Shown: piece by piece, positions 37,534-46,612 of the stretch | Numbering within the stretch: the first letter of the stretch is position 1 | Layout: the number at the start of each line of letters is the position of its first letter | Source: Allobosea caraganae | Lineage (GTDB): Bacteria; Pseudomonadota; Alphaproteobacteria; Rhizobiales; Beijerinckiaceae | Direction: 5' to 3' | NCBI RefSeq assembly: GCF_003351345.1 | Contig: NZ_QQTO01000023.1 | Coordinates: forward strand, 1 to 64,000 | Length of the DNA: 64,000 bases | Notes under the pieces: generated by a model | Told to the model about the DNA's origin: nothing | Seen by the model: only the letters and a program-made list of their open reading frames with translations | The model's database searches: none | Program-made: the position numbers and the translations under genes

Positions 37534-38751
37534 TCAGCGCCCCAGCAACGCGCAGTAGACGTCGAGCGTTTCCCTCACCATCGTCTCCAATGAGAAGTGC
37601 CGCTCGACATGCAGGCGGGCGCGGCCGGCCAAGGCGTCGCGCGCCGAGGGGCGCAAGGCGAGCGCCTCCGCGAGGCTCGCGGCCAGCGAAGCCGCGTCGC
37701 CCGGCGGCACGCGCCAGCCGGTGCGCTCGGCAGGCGCGGTCTGCGGCGGGGCGAGCACCGTCTCCGGCACGGCGCCGAGATCGGAGACCACGACGGGCGC
37801 GCCCATGGCCTGCGCCTCGACCGCGACGCGGCCGAAGGCCTCCGGCTCGGTCGAAGGCACCGCGACCACGGCCGCCGCCAGCAGCGCCGCCGGCATGTCG
37901 GCGCAATGGCCGACGCGCTTGACCCGGCCTTCGAGCCCGGCCTTGGCGATGGCCTGGTCGAGTTCCTTGACGTAGCCGTCGCGGCCCTGATGGTCGCCGG
38001 CGAGGATGAAGGCGGTGTCCGCGTCGCCGCCGTCGCGCAGGATTTTTGCGGCTTCGATCAGGACCTTCTGCCCCTTCCAGCCGGTGAGCCGGCCCGGCAA
38101 GAGCACGATACGGTGATGCGGCTCGACGCCCCAGGCCTGGCGCAGCGCCTGGATGCGCTCGGGCCCAACGGCCGAGGGCGCGAAGGCCGCGAAGTTGGTG
38201 CCACGATGGACGACGCGGATGCGGTCGCGGGCAAAGCCGTGCTTGGCCAGGATCAGGTCGGCCGTATAGCCGGAATTGGCGATGACGACGTCGCCGCGCG
38301 CCATCACCGAGTTGTACAGCGTCTTCACCGCCGAGCGGCTGGCATAGGAGCCGTGATAGGTGGTGACGAAGGGCAGCTTCAACGCCTTGCAGGCGGCGAG
38401 CGCCACCCAGGCTGGAGCGCGCGAGCGGGCATGGACGAGCTCGACCCCCTCATGCTTGCAGAGCAGCACGAGCTTGCGGACGTTGAGCGCCATCGAGAGC
38501 GGGTTCTTGGTCGCGGCCGGGAATGGCAGCCAGACCCCGCCCTTGGCCTGCAATTCCGCGACGAGCCGGCCGCCCTCGGTGGCGACGAGCGCGCGGGCTC
38601 CGACCTCGGTCAGACCCTGCGCGATATCGACCGCCGTGCGCTCGGCGCCGCCGGCCTCGAGATCGGGGATGATCTGCAGGATCGTGCGCCCGCTCAGCGG
38701 ATGCGTCTCCGTCGACGGCAGCGACAGATGCGCGCCTGGCTGGAAGGACAT
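37534..38751 (-). CDS. GT4-family glycosyltransferase
   Basis: 405 residues. Two Rossmann domains: IIPDLEAGGAERTAVDIAQGL at the N-terminus and PGRLTGWKGQ, then the donor-binding E-X7-E (EAFGRVAVE) in VPSTEPEAFGRVAVEAQAMG. GT4 retaining enzymes build cell-surface polysaccharides or glycolipids. The longer open frame to 39585 runs antisense through the adjacent hydrolase gene and is not coding there. MSFQPGAHLSL at 38751 is the likely start (a GTG at 38757 is possible). Divergent from the hydrolase gene. Confidence 0.88.
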   Translation of the reverse strand: MSFQPGAHLSLPSTETHPLSGRTILQIIPDLEAGGAERTAVDIAQGLTEVGARALVATEGGRLVAELQAKGGVWLPFPAATKNPLSMALNVRKLVLLCKHEGVELVHARSRAPAWVALAACKALKLPFVTTYHGSYASRSAVKTLYNSVMARGDVVIANSGYTADLILAKHGFARDRIRVVHRGTNFAAFAPSAVGPERIQALRQAWGVEPHHRIVLLPGRLTGWKGQKVLIEAAKILRDGGDADTAFILAGDHQGRDGYVKELDQAIAKAGLEGRVKRVGHCADMPAALLAAAVVAVPSTEPEAFGRVAVEAQAMGAPVVVSDLGAVPETVLAPPQTAPAERTGWRVPPGDAASLAASLAEALALRPSARDALAGRARLHVERHFSLETMVRETLDVYCALLGR

Positions 38752-38877
38752 GCTCACCGGTACAAAATAATCCTTCGGTTCGGGCCGCCAATTCAGGCGC
38801 CGCAGTATGACCACGTGCACGCCGCGCCGGCAGCCTATAATTGCTCGGCAACGCGGATTCGTCACAGGAGATTTGAG

Positions 38878-39648
38878 GTGCAGCAGCCCGCCCCGCAATG
38901 GCTCGAGGTCGGACAAGGCGAAGAACGCCGCCGGATCGCGCATCTTTACCAGGACGGGACCGGCGCGCCGGTGGTCTGGCTCGGCGGCTTCGTCTCGGAC
39001 ATGCGCGCCACCAAAGCCGAGGCCCTGGCGAGCTGGGCCGGCGCGGCCGGGCGCAGCTTCCTGCGCTTCGACTATGCCGGCCACGGCGAATCCAGCGCCG
39101 ATTTCGCCCGTTGGACGATCTCGCATTGGCTCGAGGACGCGCTCGCCGTCATCGCCGCACGCTGCAAGAGCCGGCCGATCCTGGTCGGCTCCTCGATGGG
39201 CGGCTGGCTGGCGCTGCTCGCTGCGCGCAAACTCCAGGGCACGGCGTTGGCGCCTTCCGGCATGGTGCTGATCGCGCCGGCCGTCGACTTCACCGAAGAG
39301 CTGATGTGGGCGCGGATGCCCGAGGACATCCGCAACACGATCATGAGCGAAGGCGCCTGGCTCAGACAGTCCGCCTATTCGCCGGACCCGACGCCGATCA
39401 CGCGCAAGCTGATCGAGGATGGGCGCAGGCACCTGATGTTCGGCGGCGAGATCAGGACCGGCTGCCCGGTCCACATCCTCCAGGGCATGAAGGACCCGGA
39501 CGTGCCCTGGCAGCAGGCCGTGAAGCTGGTCGAGCACCTGAGCGGGGATCCGGTCGTGCTGACGCTGATCAAGGATGGCGATCACCGCCTGTCGACGCCA
39601 TCAGACCTGGCGCGGCTCCAGGCCGCCATCGCGGGGATGGCGGCCTGA
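38878..39648 (+). CDS. Alpha/beta hydrolase
   Basis: 256 residues from GTG at 38878, with AGGAG nine nt upstream. The nucleophile is Ser106 in GSSMGG, with FDYAGHGES before it and a GDHRLS near the C-terminus giving the His. It resembles ABHD10-like serine hydrolases; substrates unknown. The plus-strand frame open from 37597 reads antisense through the GT4 gene upstream, and that part is not coding. DUF1150 lies just downstream on the other strand. Confidence 0.85.
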   Translation: MQQPAPQWLEVGQGEERRRIAHLYQDGTGAPVVWLGGFVSDMRATKAEALASWAGAAGRSFLRFDYAGHGESSADFARWTISHWLEDALAVIAARCKSRPILVGSSMGGWLALLAARKLQGTALAPSGMVLIAPAVDFTEELMWARMPEDIRNTIMSEGAWLRQSAYSPDPTPITRKLIEDGRRHLMFGGEIRTGCPVHILQGMKDPDVPWQQAVKLVEHLSGDPVVLTLIKDGDHRLSTPSDLARLQAAIAGMAA

Positions 39649-39657
39649 GGCAAGCTC

Positions 39658-39924
39658 TTAGTGGAGGCTGACCATGCGCAGGTCGTGCTCCCAGGCGTTG
39701 GCCGTCGCGGCTTCGCGCGAATCGGTCACGAGGATCGGGGCGCCGTCAGCGGAGAGCAGGGCGAAGAGCTTGAGGCCCGGCTGGATTTCCGGAGCCTGCG
39801 GAAAGATCCGCAGCAGCTCTTCCGAGCTCATCGGCTTGAGATAAGCGACTTCGCCGGTGCCGAGAGCCGCGAATTCGGCCGGGGTCAGAGGCGAGGTACG
39901 AAGGGTATCGGCATCGTTGGTCAT
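39658..39924 (-). CDS. DUF1150 family protein
   Basis: 88 residues with the family core GEVAYLKPMSSEELLRIFPQAPEI and a C-terminal VTDSREAATANAWEHDL. The function is unknown; DUF1150 genes commonly follow hsp20 genes in alphaproteobacteria, as here, so a stress-linked role is inferred. It is 95 nt downstream of the Hsp20 gene on the same strand. Confidence 0.9.
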   Translation of the reverse strand: MTNDADTLRTSPLTPAEFAALGTGEVAYLKPMSSEELLRIFPQAPEIQPGLKLFALLSADGAPILVTDSREAATANAWEHDLRMVSLH

Positions 39925-40019
39925 CGCGCCCTCCTTCAGAGCAGTGCGAATGGCGGTTTGATTTCAGGTCATCTGTCTGGAACGAACGCAAACCGCGAAG
40001 CACTCGTTCCGATACTGAC

Positions 40020-40448
40020 TCAGTCCCGGCTAATAATATCGATACGCCGGATGAGCCGCTCCGGTTCCGGCCTGACCAGATCGATGGCCAACAAGCCGTT
40101 GGATAAGTCCGCCCCCATCACCTGCATGCCGTCGGCGAGCAGGAAGGAGCGTTGGAACTGACGCGCGGCGATACCGCGGTGAAGGAATTGCCGGCTCTTG
40201 TCATCGCTCTGGCGGCCGCGAATGGTCAGCTGGTTTTCTTCCAGCGTGATCTCGAGCTGGTCGCGAGCAAACCCCGCAACCGCGAGCGTGATCCGGAGCC
40301 GATCCGGCTCGTCCTCCGTGCGCGGCATCCGCTCTATGTTGTAGGGCGGGTAGCCTTCGCTCGCGCCTTTCGTGACCCGGTCGAGCGCGCGTTCGATATC
40401 ATCGAACCCGAGCAGGAACGGGTGAGACAGGCTAGGCGTGCGCGTCAT
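40020..40448 (-). CDS. Small heat shock protein, Hsp20/IbpA family
   Basis: 142 residues. An alpha-crystallin domain with DRLRITLAVAGFARDQLEITLEEN and the C-terminal GLLAIDLVRPEPE region that docks neighbouring subunits. It binds unfolding proteins in the cytoplasm as large oligomers. The frame extends upstream to 40538, but the ATG at 40448 (MTRTPSLSHPF) fits the family. It is followed by DUF1150. Confidence 0.93.
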   Translation of the reverse strand: MTRTPSLSHPFLLGFDDIERALDRVTKGASEGYPPYNIERMPRTEDEPDRLRITLAVAGFARDQLEITLEENQLTIRGRQSDDKSRQFLHRGIAARQFQRSFLLADGMQVMGADLSNGLLAIDLVRPEPERLIRRIDIISRD

Positions 40449-40641
40449 ACTGAAGCCCCCGAAAGGCGCCTCTATCTTGGTCAAGGCCCGCTTGGGGCAG
40501 CACCCTGAGGCGAAAGGCGAACCCTTTCGCTTATGCAAAATATGGCGAGCGGTTCAGGAGGTTCAAGAGCGCGGGCATGAGCGGCCCACAGGGAAGACTC
40601 GCATCCGGCACTTGTCCTGGAACCGGATGGGGAAGTCCGGA

Positions 40642-40718
40642 TGGTACAGCCACCCCGGCTTGAACGGGGGACCTCTAGATCCACAATCTAGCGCTCTAAC
40701 CAACTGAGCTATGGCTGC
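40642..40718 (-). tRNA. tRNA-His (GTG)
   Basis: 77 nt including encoded CCA. Anticodon GTG (40682-40684) sits in the loop TTGTGGA. Acceptor stem GCAGCCA pairs with TGGCTGT; the discriminator is A73 and the base before position 1 is T, so G-1 is absent, as known for alphaproteobacterial tRNA-His. Confidence 0.97.
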
Positions 40719-40856
40719 ACGGCACCTGGGCGCCTTCGCGATCCCGCGATCAGGCGCGGTGGTCGGCGGCGCGGAACCTAGAGCCGCCGCCGCCCGATTG
40801 CAACCGCCGAAATGCACTGTGCCGGCTGAAAAACCGGCGCAGCGCGCTGGCGATCG

Positions 40857-41975
40857 TCAATCCTGCTCCAGAACGGTCTGGGCGGTGCGCGCCAGATCGG
40901 TCAGATGGGTCGAATAGGACTCGAAGGCGCGACGCAGGGCCTTGGCCTGGAACGCGATCGCGTCGGCGGCACTGTCGGTCTTGGCCAGCGTCTCGGCCTC
41001 GCCCAGGGTCGCCTTCAGCTCGGCGCAGGCATGGTCCAGCACCTTGGCCTGGAGCGCGCCGACCGCGCGGGTCATGGCGAGCGTCTGGGTCATCAGGGTG
41101 GAGGCGGTCAGGCTGGCGAATGCCGGCGGCTTGGGCAGCTTCGGCGTGGCGGCCGGCGCGAAGCGCGTCAGCTTCTGGACGGCCTCGACGACCGGGGCGG
41201 TGACCTTTTCCACAGCCTCGGTGCCGGCGCGCGCCATGGCGGCGCCCGCCTCGGCGGCGGGGCGGCCGATATCGGCGATGGTCAGAGTCGCGGCCGGCTT
41301 GGCGAGAGGCACTGCGGGCGCGGGTGCGATGGCGGCTTTGGCGACGCTCTCGGCGGCAGCGGTCGCCTTGGCGATGGTCGCGGCTACGGCGGGCGCATGC
41401 GGCTTGGCGGCGGCAGGAGCAGGTTTGGCGGCGGCAGGCTTGGCCGCGGCAGGCTTGGCGGCAGTAGCGGGCTTGGCGGCAGTGCTGGGCTTCTCGATCT
41501 TGACCTTGCCCGAGGCGACGCGAGCGCCGGACTTCTTGGCAGCGGCCTTCACCGGAGCCTTGGCAGGCGCAGCCGCCTTCGGAGCCGGGGCGGCCGGCTT
41601 GGCGGGCGGGGCCTCGGCCTTGACCGGGGCGGCGGGCTTGGTCTCGCTCTTCACCACCTCAAGCTTGGGCGCGGGCGCCTTCGCCTCGACCTTCGGCGGA
41701 GCAGCCGTCACCGGCGCCAAGACGGAGGCGGCGGGGGTCACGGCAGCGGGAGCGGCCGGCTTAGCAGGAACTGGAGCAGCGGCCACCGGGGCGACCGCCT
41801 CGGGAGGCTTGACCGGCGCGGGCGCCGGAGCGACTGCGCTCACCACCGGCTTGGCCAGCGGAGCGGGAGCCGGGGCGGTGACCGTCTCACTCGCGGGGGT
41901 GTTCGACATGGCCTTGACCGGAGCCAGGCTGATCGGGGCCTTGGACGGGCCCTTCGGCGTAGCAGACTTAGCCAT
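40857..41975 (-). CDS. Phasin-domain protein with long Ala/Lys/Pro-rich region
   Basis: 372 residues. Residues ~1-240 are low complexity, with AAKPA and PAPAP repeats, and are probably disordered and basic. The C-terminal ~110 residues carry the phasin-like helix (LKATLGEAETLAKTDSAADA, then FQAKALRRAFESYSTHL). Such proteins can coat PHA granules and, through Lys/Ala-rich tails, bind DNA (as PhaM-like or histone-like proteins). The ATG has AAAGGGAGA upstream. It lies 102 nt after the phasin gene in the same direction. Confidence 0.75.
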   Translation of the reverse strand: MAKSATPKGPSKAPISLAPVKAMSNTPASETVTAPAPAPLAKPVVSAVAPAPAPVKPPEAVAPVAAAPVPAKPAAPAAVTPAASVLAPVTAAPPKVEAKAPAPKLEVVKSETKPAAPVKAEAPPAKPAAPAPKAAAPAKAPVKAAAKKSGARVASGKVKIEKPSTAAKPATAAKPAAAKPAAAKPAPAAAKPHAPAVAATIAKATAAAESVAKAAIAPAPAVPLAKPAATLTIADIGRPAAEAGAAMARAGTEAVEKVTAPVVEAVQKLTRFAPAATPKLPKPPAFASLTASTLMTQTLAMTRAVGALQAKVLDHACAELKATLGEAETLAKTDSAADAIAFQAKALRRAFESYSTHLTDLARTAQTVLEQD

Positions 41976-42077
41976 CGCGGTTCTCCCTTTGCGATCAAAC
42001 GGCGCAAGCCGGGCGCTGCGGCCCGGCATCCGACCTCAATGTGACGGCCGGCAGGGCGGCGGAACGCCGCCCGCGGC

Positions 42078-42473
42078 TCACTTCGCCTTCGTGGCCTTGG
42101 TGACGGTATCCGCCGCCTTGGTCGCGATGTCCTGGGCCGCAGCGCCGATATCCTTGAGCTGCGTCTGCAGGGCGGTCATCTGTGATTTCATGAACTCGGA
42201 CTGATGCTGCATGACCTCGGTGAGGTCCTTCGACTTGACCAGCTTCTGGGCGAGGTCGAACGCGGCAGTGACGTTGTTCTCGGCATAGGACATCGCCTTG
42301 CGGGTGGCGTCCTGGGTGTTCACCCGGGCCGACTCAGCCGAGCCATGCGCGCCATCGACGGCCTTGTGGGCGGCGTCGATGAAGCCGTCGAAAGCCTTGC
42401 GGGCCTGCTCGACGCTGCGCTCGGCGAACTCGCGCATCTCGGTGGGAATCTCGTAAGGGGTCTTGCCGTTCAT
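42078..42473 (-). CDS. Phasin (PHA granule-associated protein)
   Basis: 131 residues, mostly helical, with the Phasin_2 pattern FAERSVEQARKAFDGFIDAA and QHQSEFMKSQMTALQTQLKD. It coats polyhydroxybutyrate granules and controls their size and number. GGGAGGATGACCC precedes the ATG. The upstream palindrome at 42520 is a good PhaR-site candidate. No PHA synthase gene is in the window. Confidence 0.9.
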   Translation of the reverse strand: MNGKTPYEIPTEMREFAERSVEQARKAFDGFIDAAHKAVDGAHGSAESARVNTQDATRKAMSYAENNVTAAFDLAQKLVKSKDLTEVMQHQSEFMKSQMTALQTQLKDIGAAAQDIATKAADTVTKATKAK

Positions 42474-42816
42474 GGGTCATCCTCCCTGCCTGGCGGCACG
42501 CGATCTTATGATTGTGCAGTGCAATATCATTATTGCAACGCGATGACAACCTGACGCAGGGCGACGCTAAAGCCGGGTGATTGCAGATAAAAATCCGCGT
42601 CGCCTCTTCACCAAAGGCTTCGTGGAGCCTAGCGCACAACTCAGGCGGAAATCCGGCCCTGGGTTTCCACACGCCCTCCCCGGCCGTGTTAACGCTGTTT
42701 CGATGAGACGCGGGAGAGATCGTCCGGGTTCCATGGATTTGCAAACGTTCGGGCGCTATTAAAGCTTTGTTAGCCATATCGGCGTCGGGTCATATGGCGG
42801 CAGGCAACGGATCGAG
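42474..42816. other. Intergenic region between the phasin and PdhS-like kinase genes
   Basis: 343 nt. Besides the palindrome at 42520-42537, it holds a short AT-rich stretch close to the kinase start (ATTAAAGCTTTGTTAGCC). No gene-like ORF. Confidence 0.45.
42520..42537. promoter_or_regulatory. Palindrome upstream of the phasin gene, possible PhaR site
   Basis: TGCAATA-TCAT-TATTGCA, 7-bp arms with a 4-nt centre, with further TGCA copies alongside. PhaR-type repressors of PHA metabolism bind TGC-rich inverted repeats; the assignment is inferred. Confidence 0.45.
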
Positions 42817-45800
42817 ATGAGCGAAGCCGGACAGGACTGGGCGCGACTAGGGACAGAAGCGGCGAAGGACGCCGCGCTGGCCCCGTACGCTGCTGGCGGC
42901 GCGCTGATCCTCTGGGACAGGGACGCGGCCCGGCCGGGCTTTGCCAACGCCGCCGCGCGCATTCTGCTCGGACGCGACTGGGACAGCGCATCCCTGCCGC
43001 TCGCGACGCGCGACCGGCTGAAGCTGCTCGCCGGCGGCCTCGCCTCGCAGGACGCCCTGCGGCTGGAGCGGCTGCGGCTGAAGCCGGGCTTCACCGCCGC
43101 GCTCGTCACCTGCGGCTGCAAGCTGTTGCTGGCCGAAGGCGGCGAGCCGGTGCTGGCGATCACCATCGCAGCGTCCGAACTGCGGCGGCTCGGCATCACC
43201 GTGCCGGCATCTGCTCCCGCCTCTCCGGAGCCTCAACCGATAGCGGAGCCGATTGTCCCGCCCGCTCCCCAGGCTGAAAACCCGGCCCCTGCTGCTCCGG
43301 CCGCCCCCAAGCGCGCAACGGTGCGCTTCCTCTGGCAGAGCGATGCGGCCGGCCACCTCACCAGCGTCTCCGGCGACATCGCCGAGGTGATCGGTGCCGA
43401 GGCAGCAGCAGCCATGCTGGGCCGGGCCTGGTCCGAGCTGATCGGGCGCGAGGTGATCGACCGCGGCGAGACGCTCGCCGCGAAGCTCGCTGGTACCGCG
43501 ACCTGGAGCGGCTATTCCGTGCTGTGGCAGACGGCCGAGCCGAATAAGGGCGTGCGGGTCGAGCTGTCCGGCGTGCCGGTGCTCGATGCGAATCGCGGCC
43601 TCGCAGGCTTCCGTGGCTTCGGCCTTGCCCGGATGACCGAGCGGGAGACGTTGCCCGAATTGGCTCCCCTCGCTCCGCCGGAGACTGCCGCCGAGCAGGA
43701 TATCCTTGCGGATGCCCGCTCCGAAGACGAAGCGGTCGCGGATGCTGCCAGCGAAGAGGCCATTGAAGCGTCGCAGGAGCTGATGTCCGAGGCCGACCGG
43801 CTGGAGGAAGCCACTGCGACCGAGGCGCCCGGCGAGACCGAGATCGCCGAGGCCGACCAGGAAGCTGCGACCGAAATCAACGCGGAGACCGAGGCGGCCG
43901 GAGCCGAAGCGGAACCGCAGGCCGAAGCTCCCCCCGCGCCGGTGGAGCCTCAGCCCGGCGCCAATGTCGTGCCGCTGCGCAACGGCCATCTGGCATCTGT
44001 GCGGCCCGTGCTCGAACCGTCGAAGGCAGTGCTGAGCTCGGCCGAGCGCAATGCCTTCCGCGAGATCGCCAAGGCGCTCGGCGCCCGCATCGCCGGCGAC
44101 GATGAGACCGATCCGCGCCTGCCCGCCGCCTCGCCCATGCGCCTCAAGGAAGCCGTTCCGGCGAGCACCGAGGAGCCGCAGTCCAAGGACAAGCGGAAGG
44201 CCGGTGCTGGCAAAGACGCTGCAACGCCGATCCTGCCGGGCGAGACGACGACCGAAGAGCCCGCCGCCGAGCCGCTGCTCGGCTCGGCCCATGGCGCGCT
44301 TCTGGACGAGGCCGCGCCCGCGCTTGGGCGTCCACGCCAGCCGAATTCGCATGCCGACGTGCTCGACAAGCTGCCGATCGCGGTGCTGGTCAACCGCGGC
44401 GAGGACCCGCTCTACGCCAACCGCACGCTGCTCGACCTGCTCGACTACGCCGATCTTGCCGACCTCACCTCGAAGGGCGGCGTCAGCCGGCTGATCAAGG
44501 GCGCGGCACGGGCCGATGGTGGCGCCATGGTGCTGGTCGACCGGCTCGGCCACCTGATCAGCGTCGACGCGCGGCTCTCCAGCATCTCCTGGCTCGGCGA
44601 GCCGGCGACGCTGATGGCCTTCCGCCACCCGGATGGCGGCGGCGCGGTCAAGGCGCTCACCCCCGAAGAGGCAGAGGAAGCCGAGCTCGCGGCCGAATTC
44701 GAGGCCGAGGAGGCCGAGATCTCGGCCCGGGTCGATGCGCTCACGCTCGACATCGAGGCGCGCGAGGCCCGCATCGGCGAGATGATGGCGATCCTCGACA
44801 CCGCCACCGACGGCGTCGTCACCATCGACGAGCGCGGCCGCATCCTCTCGCTCAACAAGACCGCCGAGGCGCTGTTCGGCTACGACCAGCGCGAGGTCAC
44901 CGGCGAGCTGTTCACCCTGCTCTTCGCGCCGGAGAGCCATGCGCCGGCGCTCGACTATCTCGAAGGGTTGAAGGGCGGCGGCGTCGCCTCGGTGATGAAT
45001 GATGGCCGCGAGGTCTCCGGCCGCGTGCGCCAGGGTGGGCGCATCCCGCTGTTCATGACCATGGGCCAGATCGCCGATGGGGCCGAGCGCCGCTTCTGCG
45101 CCGTGCTGCGCGACATCACCGCCTGGAAGAAGACCGAGGGCGAGCTGGTCGAGGCGCGCAAGGCGGCCGAGAAGGCGAGCGCGCAGAAATCCGACGTGCT
45201 TGCCAAGATCAGCCACGAGATCCGCACGCCGCTCAACGCGATCATCGGCTTTGCCGAGGTGATGGCGGAGGAGCGCTTCGGGCCGATCGCCAACGAGCGC
45301 TACAAGGAATACCTGCGCGACATCCACCAGTCGGGCGGCTACGTCATCAGCCTGGTCAACGACCTGCTCGACCTCGCCAAGATCGAGGCCGGCAAGCTCG
45401 ACCTCGACTTCGTCAGCGTCAACCTGAACGAGATCGCGCTGTCCGCCGTGAGCCTGCTGCAGCCGGAGGCGCAGCGCGGCCGCGTCGTGTTGCGCTCCGG
45501 CCTGTCGCCAAAACTGCCGCCGGTGGTGGCGGACGAGCGCTCGATCCGCCAGATCGTGATCAACCTGCTCTCGAACGCGGTAAAGTTCACCGATGCCGGC
45601 GGGCAGGTCATCGTCTCCACGGCGCTCGGCGACCAGGGCGAGGCGATCCTGCGCGTGCGCGATACCGGCATCGGCATGGACGACAGCGAGATCGCGCTGG
45701 CGCTGGAGCCGTTCCGGCAGGTGCCGACGACGCGCCGGGCCGGCGGCACGGGGCTGGGCCTGCCGCTGACCAAGGCGCTGGTCGAGGCCAACCGCGCCGC

Positions 45801-45879
45801 GATGACCATCACCAGCGTCAAGAAGGAAGGCACGCTGGTCGAGGTCACCTTCCCGCCGCAGCGGGTTCTGGCTGGTTGA
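42817..45879 (+). CDS. Cytoplasmic PAS histidine kinase, PdhS/PleC/DivJ type
   Basis: 1020 residues with no membrane segment. The N-terminal ~600 residues hold a PAS-like region, a long acidic Ala/Glu-rich linker (~300-380), and a second PAS domain (residues ~655-770, with GVVTIDERGRILSLNKTAEA). The HisKA domain has ISHEIRTPLNAIIGFAEVMA (His800) and FGPIANERYKEYLRDIHQSG, a strong match to the PleC/DivJ/PdhS kinases that act on DivK; HATPase ends the protein. Size and lack of membrane anchor match Brucella PdhS, a polar cell-cycle kinase. That orthology is inferred. Confidence 0.88.
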   Translation: MSEAGQDWARLGTEAAKDAALAPYAAGGALILWDRDAARPGFANAAARILLGRDWDSASLPLATRDRLKLLAGGLASQDALRLERLRLKPGFTAALVTCGCKLLLAEGGEPVLAITIAASELRRLGITVPASAPASPEPQPIAEPIVPPAPQAENPAPAAPAAPKRATVRFLWQSDAAGHLTSVSGDIAEVIGAEAAAAMLGRAWSELIGREVIDRGETLAAKLAGTATWSGYSVLWQTAEPNKGVRVELSGVPVLDANRGLAGFRGFGLARMTERETLPELAPLAPPETAAEQDILADARSEDEAVADAASEEAIEASQELMSEADRLEEATATEAPGETEIAEADQEAATEINAETEAAGAEAEPQAEAPPAPVEPQPGANVVPLRNGHLASVRPVLEPSKAVLSSAERNAFREIAKALGARIAGDDETDPRLPAASPMRLKEAVPASTEEPQSKDKRKAGAGKDAATPILPGETTTEEPAAEPLLGSAHGALLDEAAPALGRPRQPNSHADVLDKLPIAVLVNRGEDPLYANRTLLDLLDYADLADLTSKGGVSRLIKGAARADGGAMVLVDRLGHLISVDARLSSISWLGEPATLMAFRHPDGGGAVKALTPEEAEEAELAAEFEAEEAEISARVDALTLDIEAREARIGEMMAILDTATDGVVTIDERGRILSLNKTAEALFGYDQREVTGELFTLLFAPESHAPALDYLEGLKGGGVASVMNDGREVSGRVRQGGRIPLFMTMGQIADGAERRFCAVLRDITAWKKTEGELVEARKAAEKASAQKSDVLAKISHEIRTPLNAIIGFAEVMAEERFGPIANERYKEYLRDIHQSGGYVISLVNDLLDLAKIEAGKLDLDFVSVNLNEIALSAVSLLQPEAQRGRVVLRSGLSPKLPPVVADERSIRQIVINLLSNAVKFTDAGGQVIVSTALGDQGEAILRVRDTGIGMDDSEIALALEPFRQVPTTRRAGGTGLGLPLTKALVEANRAAMTITSVKKEGTLVEVTFPPQRVLAG

Positions 45880-45916
45880 AAATGTCCGCGGCGCTCTCCC
45901 GCGAGGCGTCACACAG

Positions 45917-46240
45917 TCACTTCGCCGAAGCCAGCCAAGCCTTCAGCATGGCGTTGACGCGCACTTGCCAACCTGTGCCGAGCGCCCGCATGCCTTCGAT
46001 GACCTCCTGATCCAGCCGCAACGTTACTTGCTGCTTGGGCGACGGAATGCGCGGCCTGCCGGGGCGACGACGTGCCTCGCCCGCGCTGATGAAACGAGCG
46101 TCGGCGGGAACGGGCGGATTGTCCCGATCCGTACGTGCGGCCTCGGTGAGAGCCGCGTCCTCCTCGTCGCTCATGCTCTCAGCTATCGCGAGCGCCCGAG
46201 CACGGGCCTTTTCCCTCGCAAGATCAGCGGTTCTGGGCAT
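45917..46240 (-). CDS. brnA: BrnA-type antitoxin
   Basis: 107 residues with the ribbon-helix-helix C-terminus KQQVTLRLDQEVIEGMRALG and WQVRVNAMLKAWL, preceded by a GRPRIPSPK linker. BrnA neutralises BrnT and represses the operon. The start ATG at 46238-46240 lies inside the last codons of brnT (17-nt overlap), giving coupled synthesis. The open frame further upstream is shadow sequence. Confidence 0.88.
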   Translation of the reverse strand: MPRTADLAREKARARALAIAESMSDEEDAALTEAARTDRDNPPVPADARFISAGEARRRPGRPRIPSPKQQVTLRLDQEVIEGMRALGTGWQVRVNAMLKAWLASAK

Positions 46241-46490
46241 AGAAGCGGGCCTCCTGCTTCGTCGCCAGGCGCAGGCTGATCGCATGATCATGCCCGTCGC
46301 GTAGCGTGTAGATGTAGACATACAGACGGTCGCCAATGAAACTGATCGCGCGCTCGCGCTGCTCTCCGTAAACCTCGGAGCGATCCTCTTCGATGAGGGC
46401 GGTATCCCAATCGAATTCCTCGACCGTAGCGAACGAAATGCCATGTTTCGCGAGGTTGCTGCGGTTCTTCGCAGGATCGAAAGTGGTCAC
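46224..46490 (-). CDS. brnT: BrnT-type toxin
   Basis: 88 residues from a GTG at 46490, preceded by AGGGGTGAGT; GTG at 46496 and TTG at 46508 are alternatives. Typical BrnT parts: FDPAKNRSNLAKHGISF, EDRSEVYGEQR, and the RNase-like YIYTLRDGHDHAISLR. BrnT is an RNase-like toxin that cuts RNA and stops growth. The gene precedes brnA and shares 17 nt with it. Confidence 0.88.
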   Translation of the reverse strand: MTTFDPAKNRSNLAKHGISFATVEEFDWDTALIEEDRSEVYGEQRERAISFIGDRLYVYIYTLRDGHDHAISLRLATKQEARFYAQNR

Positions 46491-46612
46491 ACTCACCCCT
46501 GCGCACAATTTTTGTAGCGCCAGTAATTAAAGGTGTCAAATGCCGTTCTGTCAACTGCTGAACCGAGCAAGTCAGAAGCGAAGGCAACAGGCAAGTTTCC
46601 GATAGCCTGAAG

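Noticed and set aside
37597-38877. N-terminal extension of the alpha/beta hydrolase gene on the plus strand
   Set aside because: It is antisense to a clear GT4 gene, and a GTG with AGGAG at 38878 gives the normal hydrolase length.
38752-39585. N-terminal extension of the GT4 gene on the minus strand
   Set aside because: It is antisense to the hydrolase gene and unlike any transferase N-terminus.
40857-41975. Histone H1-like protein as the main identity of the Ala/Lys/Pro-rich protein
   Set aside because: The C-terminal phasin-like helices and the adjacent phasin gene fit better; DNA binding is kept only as a possibility.
42847-45912. 1021-codon minus-strand frame opposite the PdhS-like kinase
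   Set aside because: No recognizable domains; the plus strand carries intact PAS, HisKA and HATPase motifs. High GC makes long antisense frames common here.
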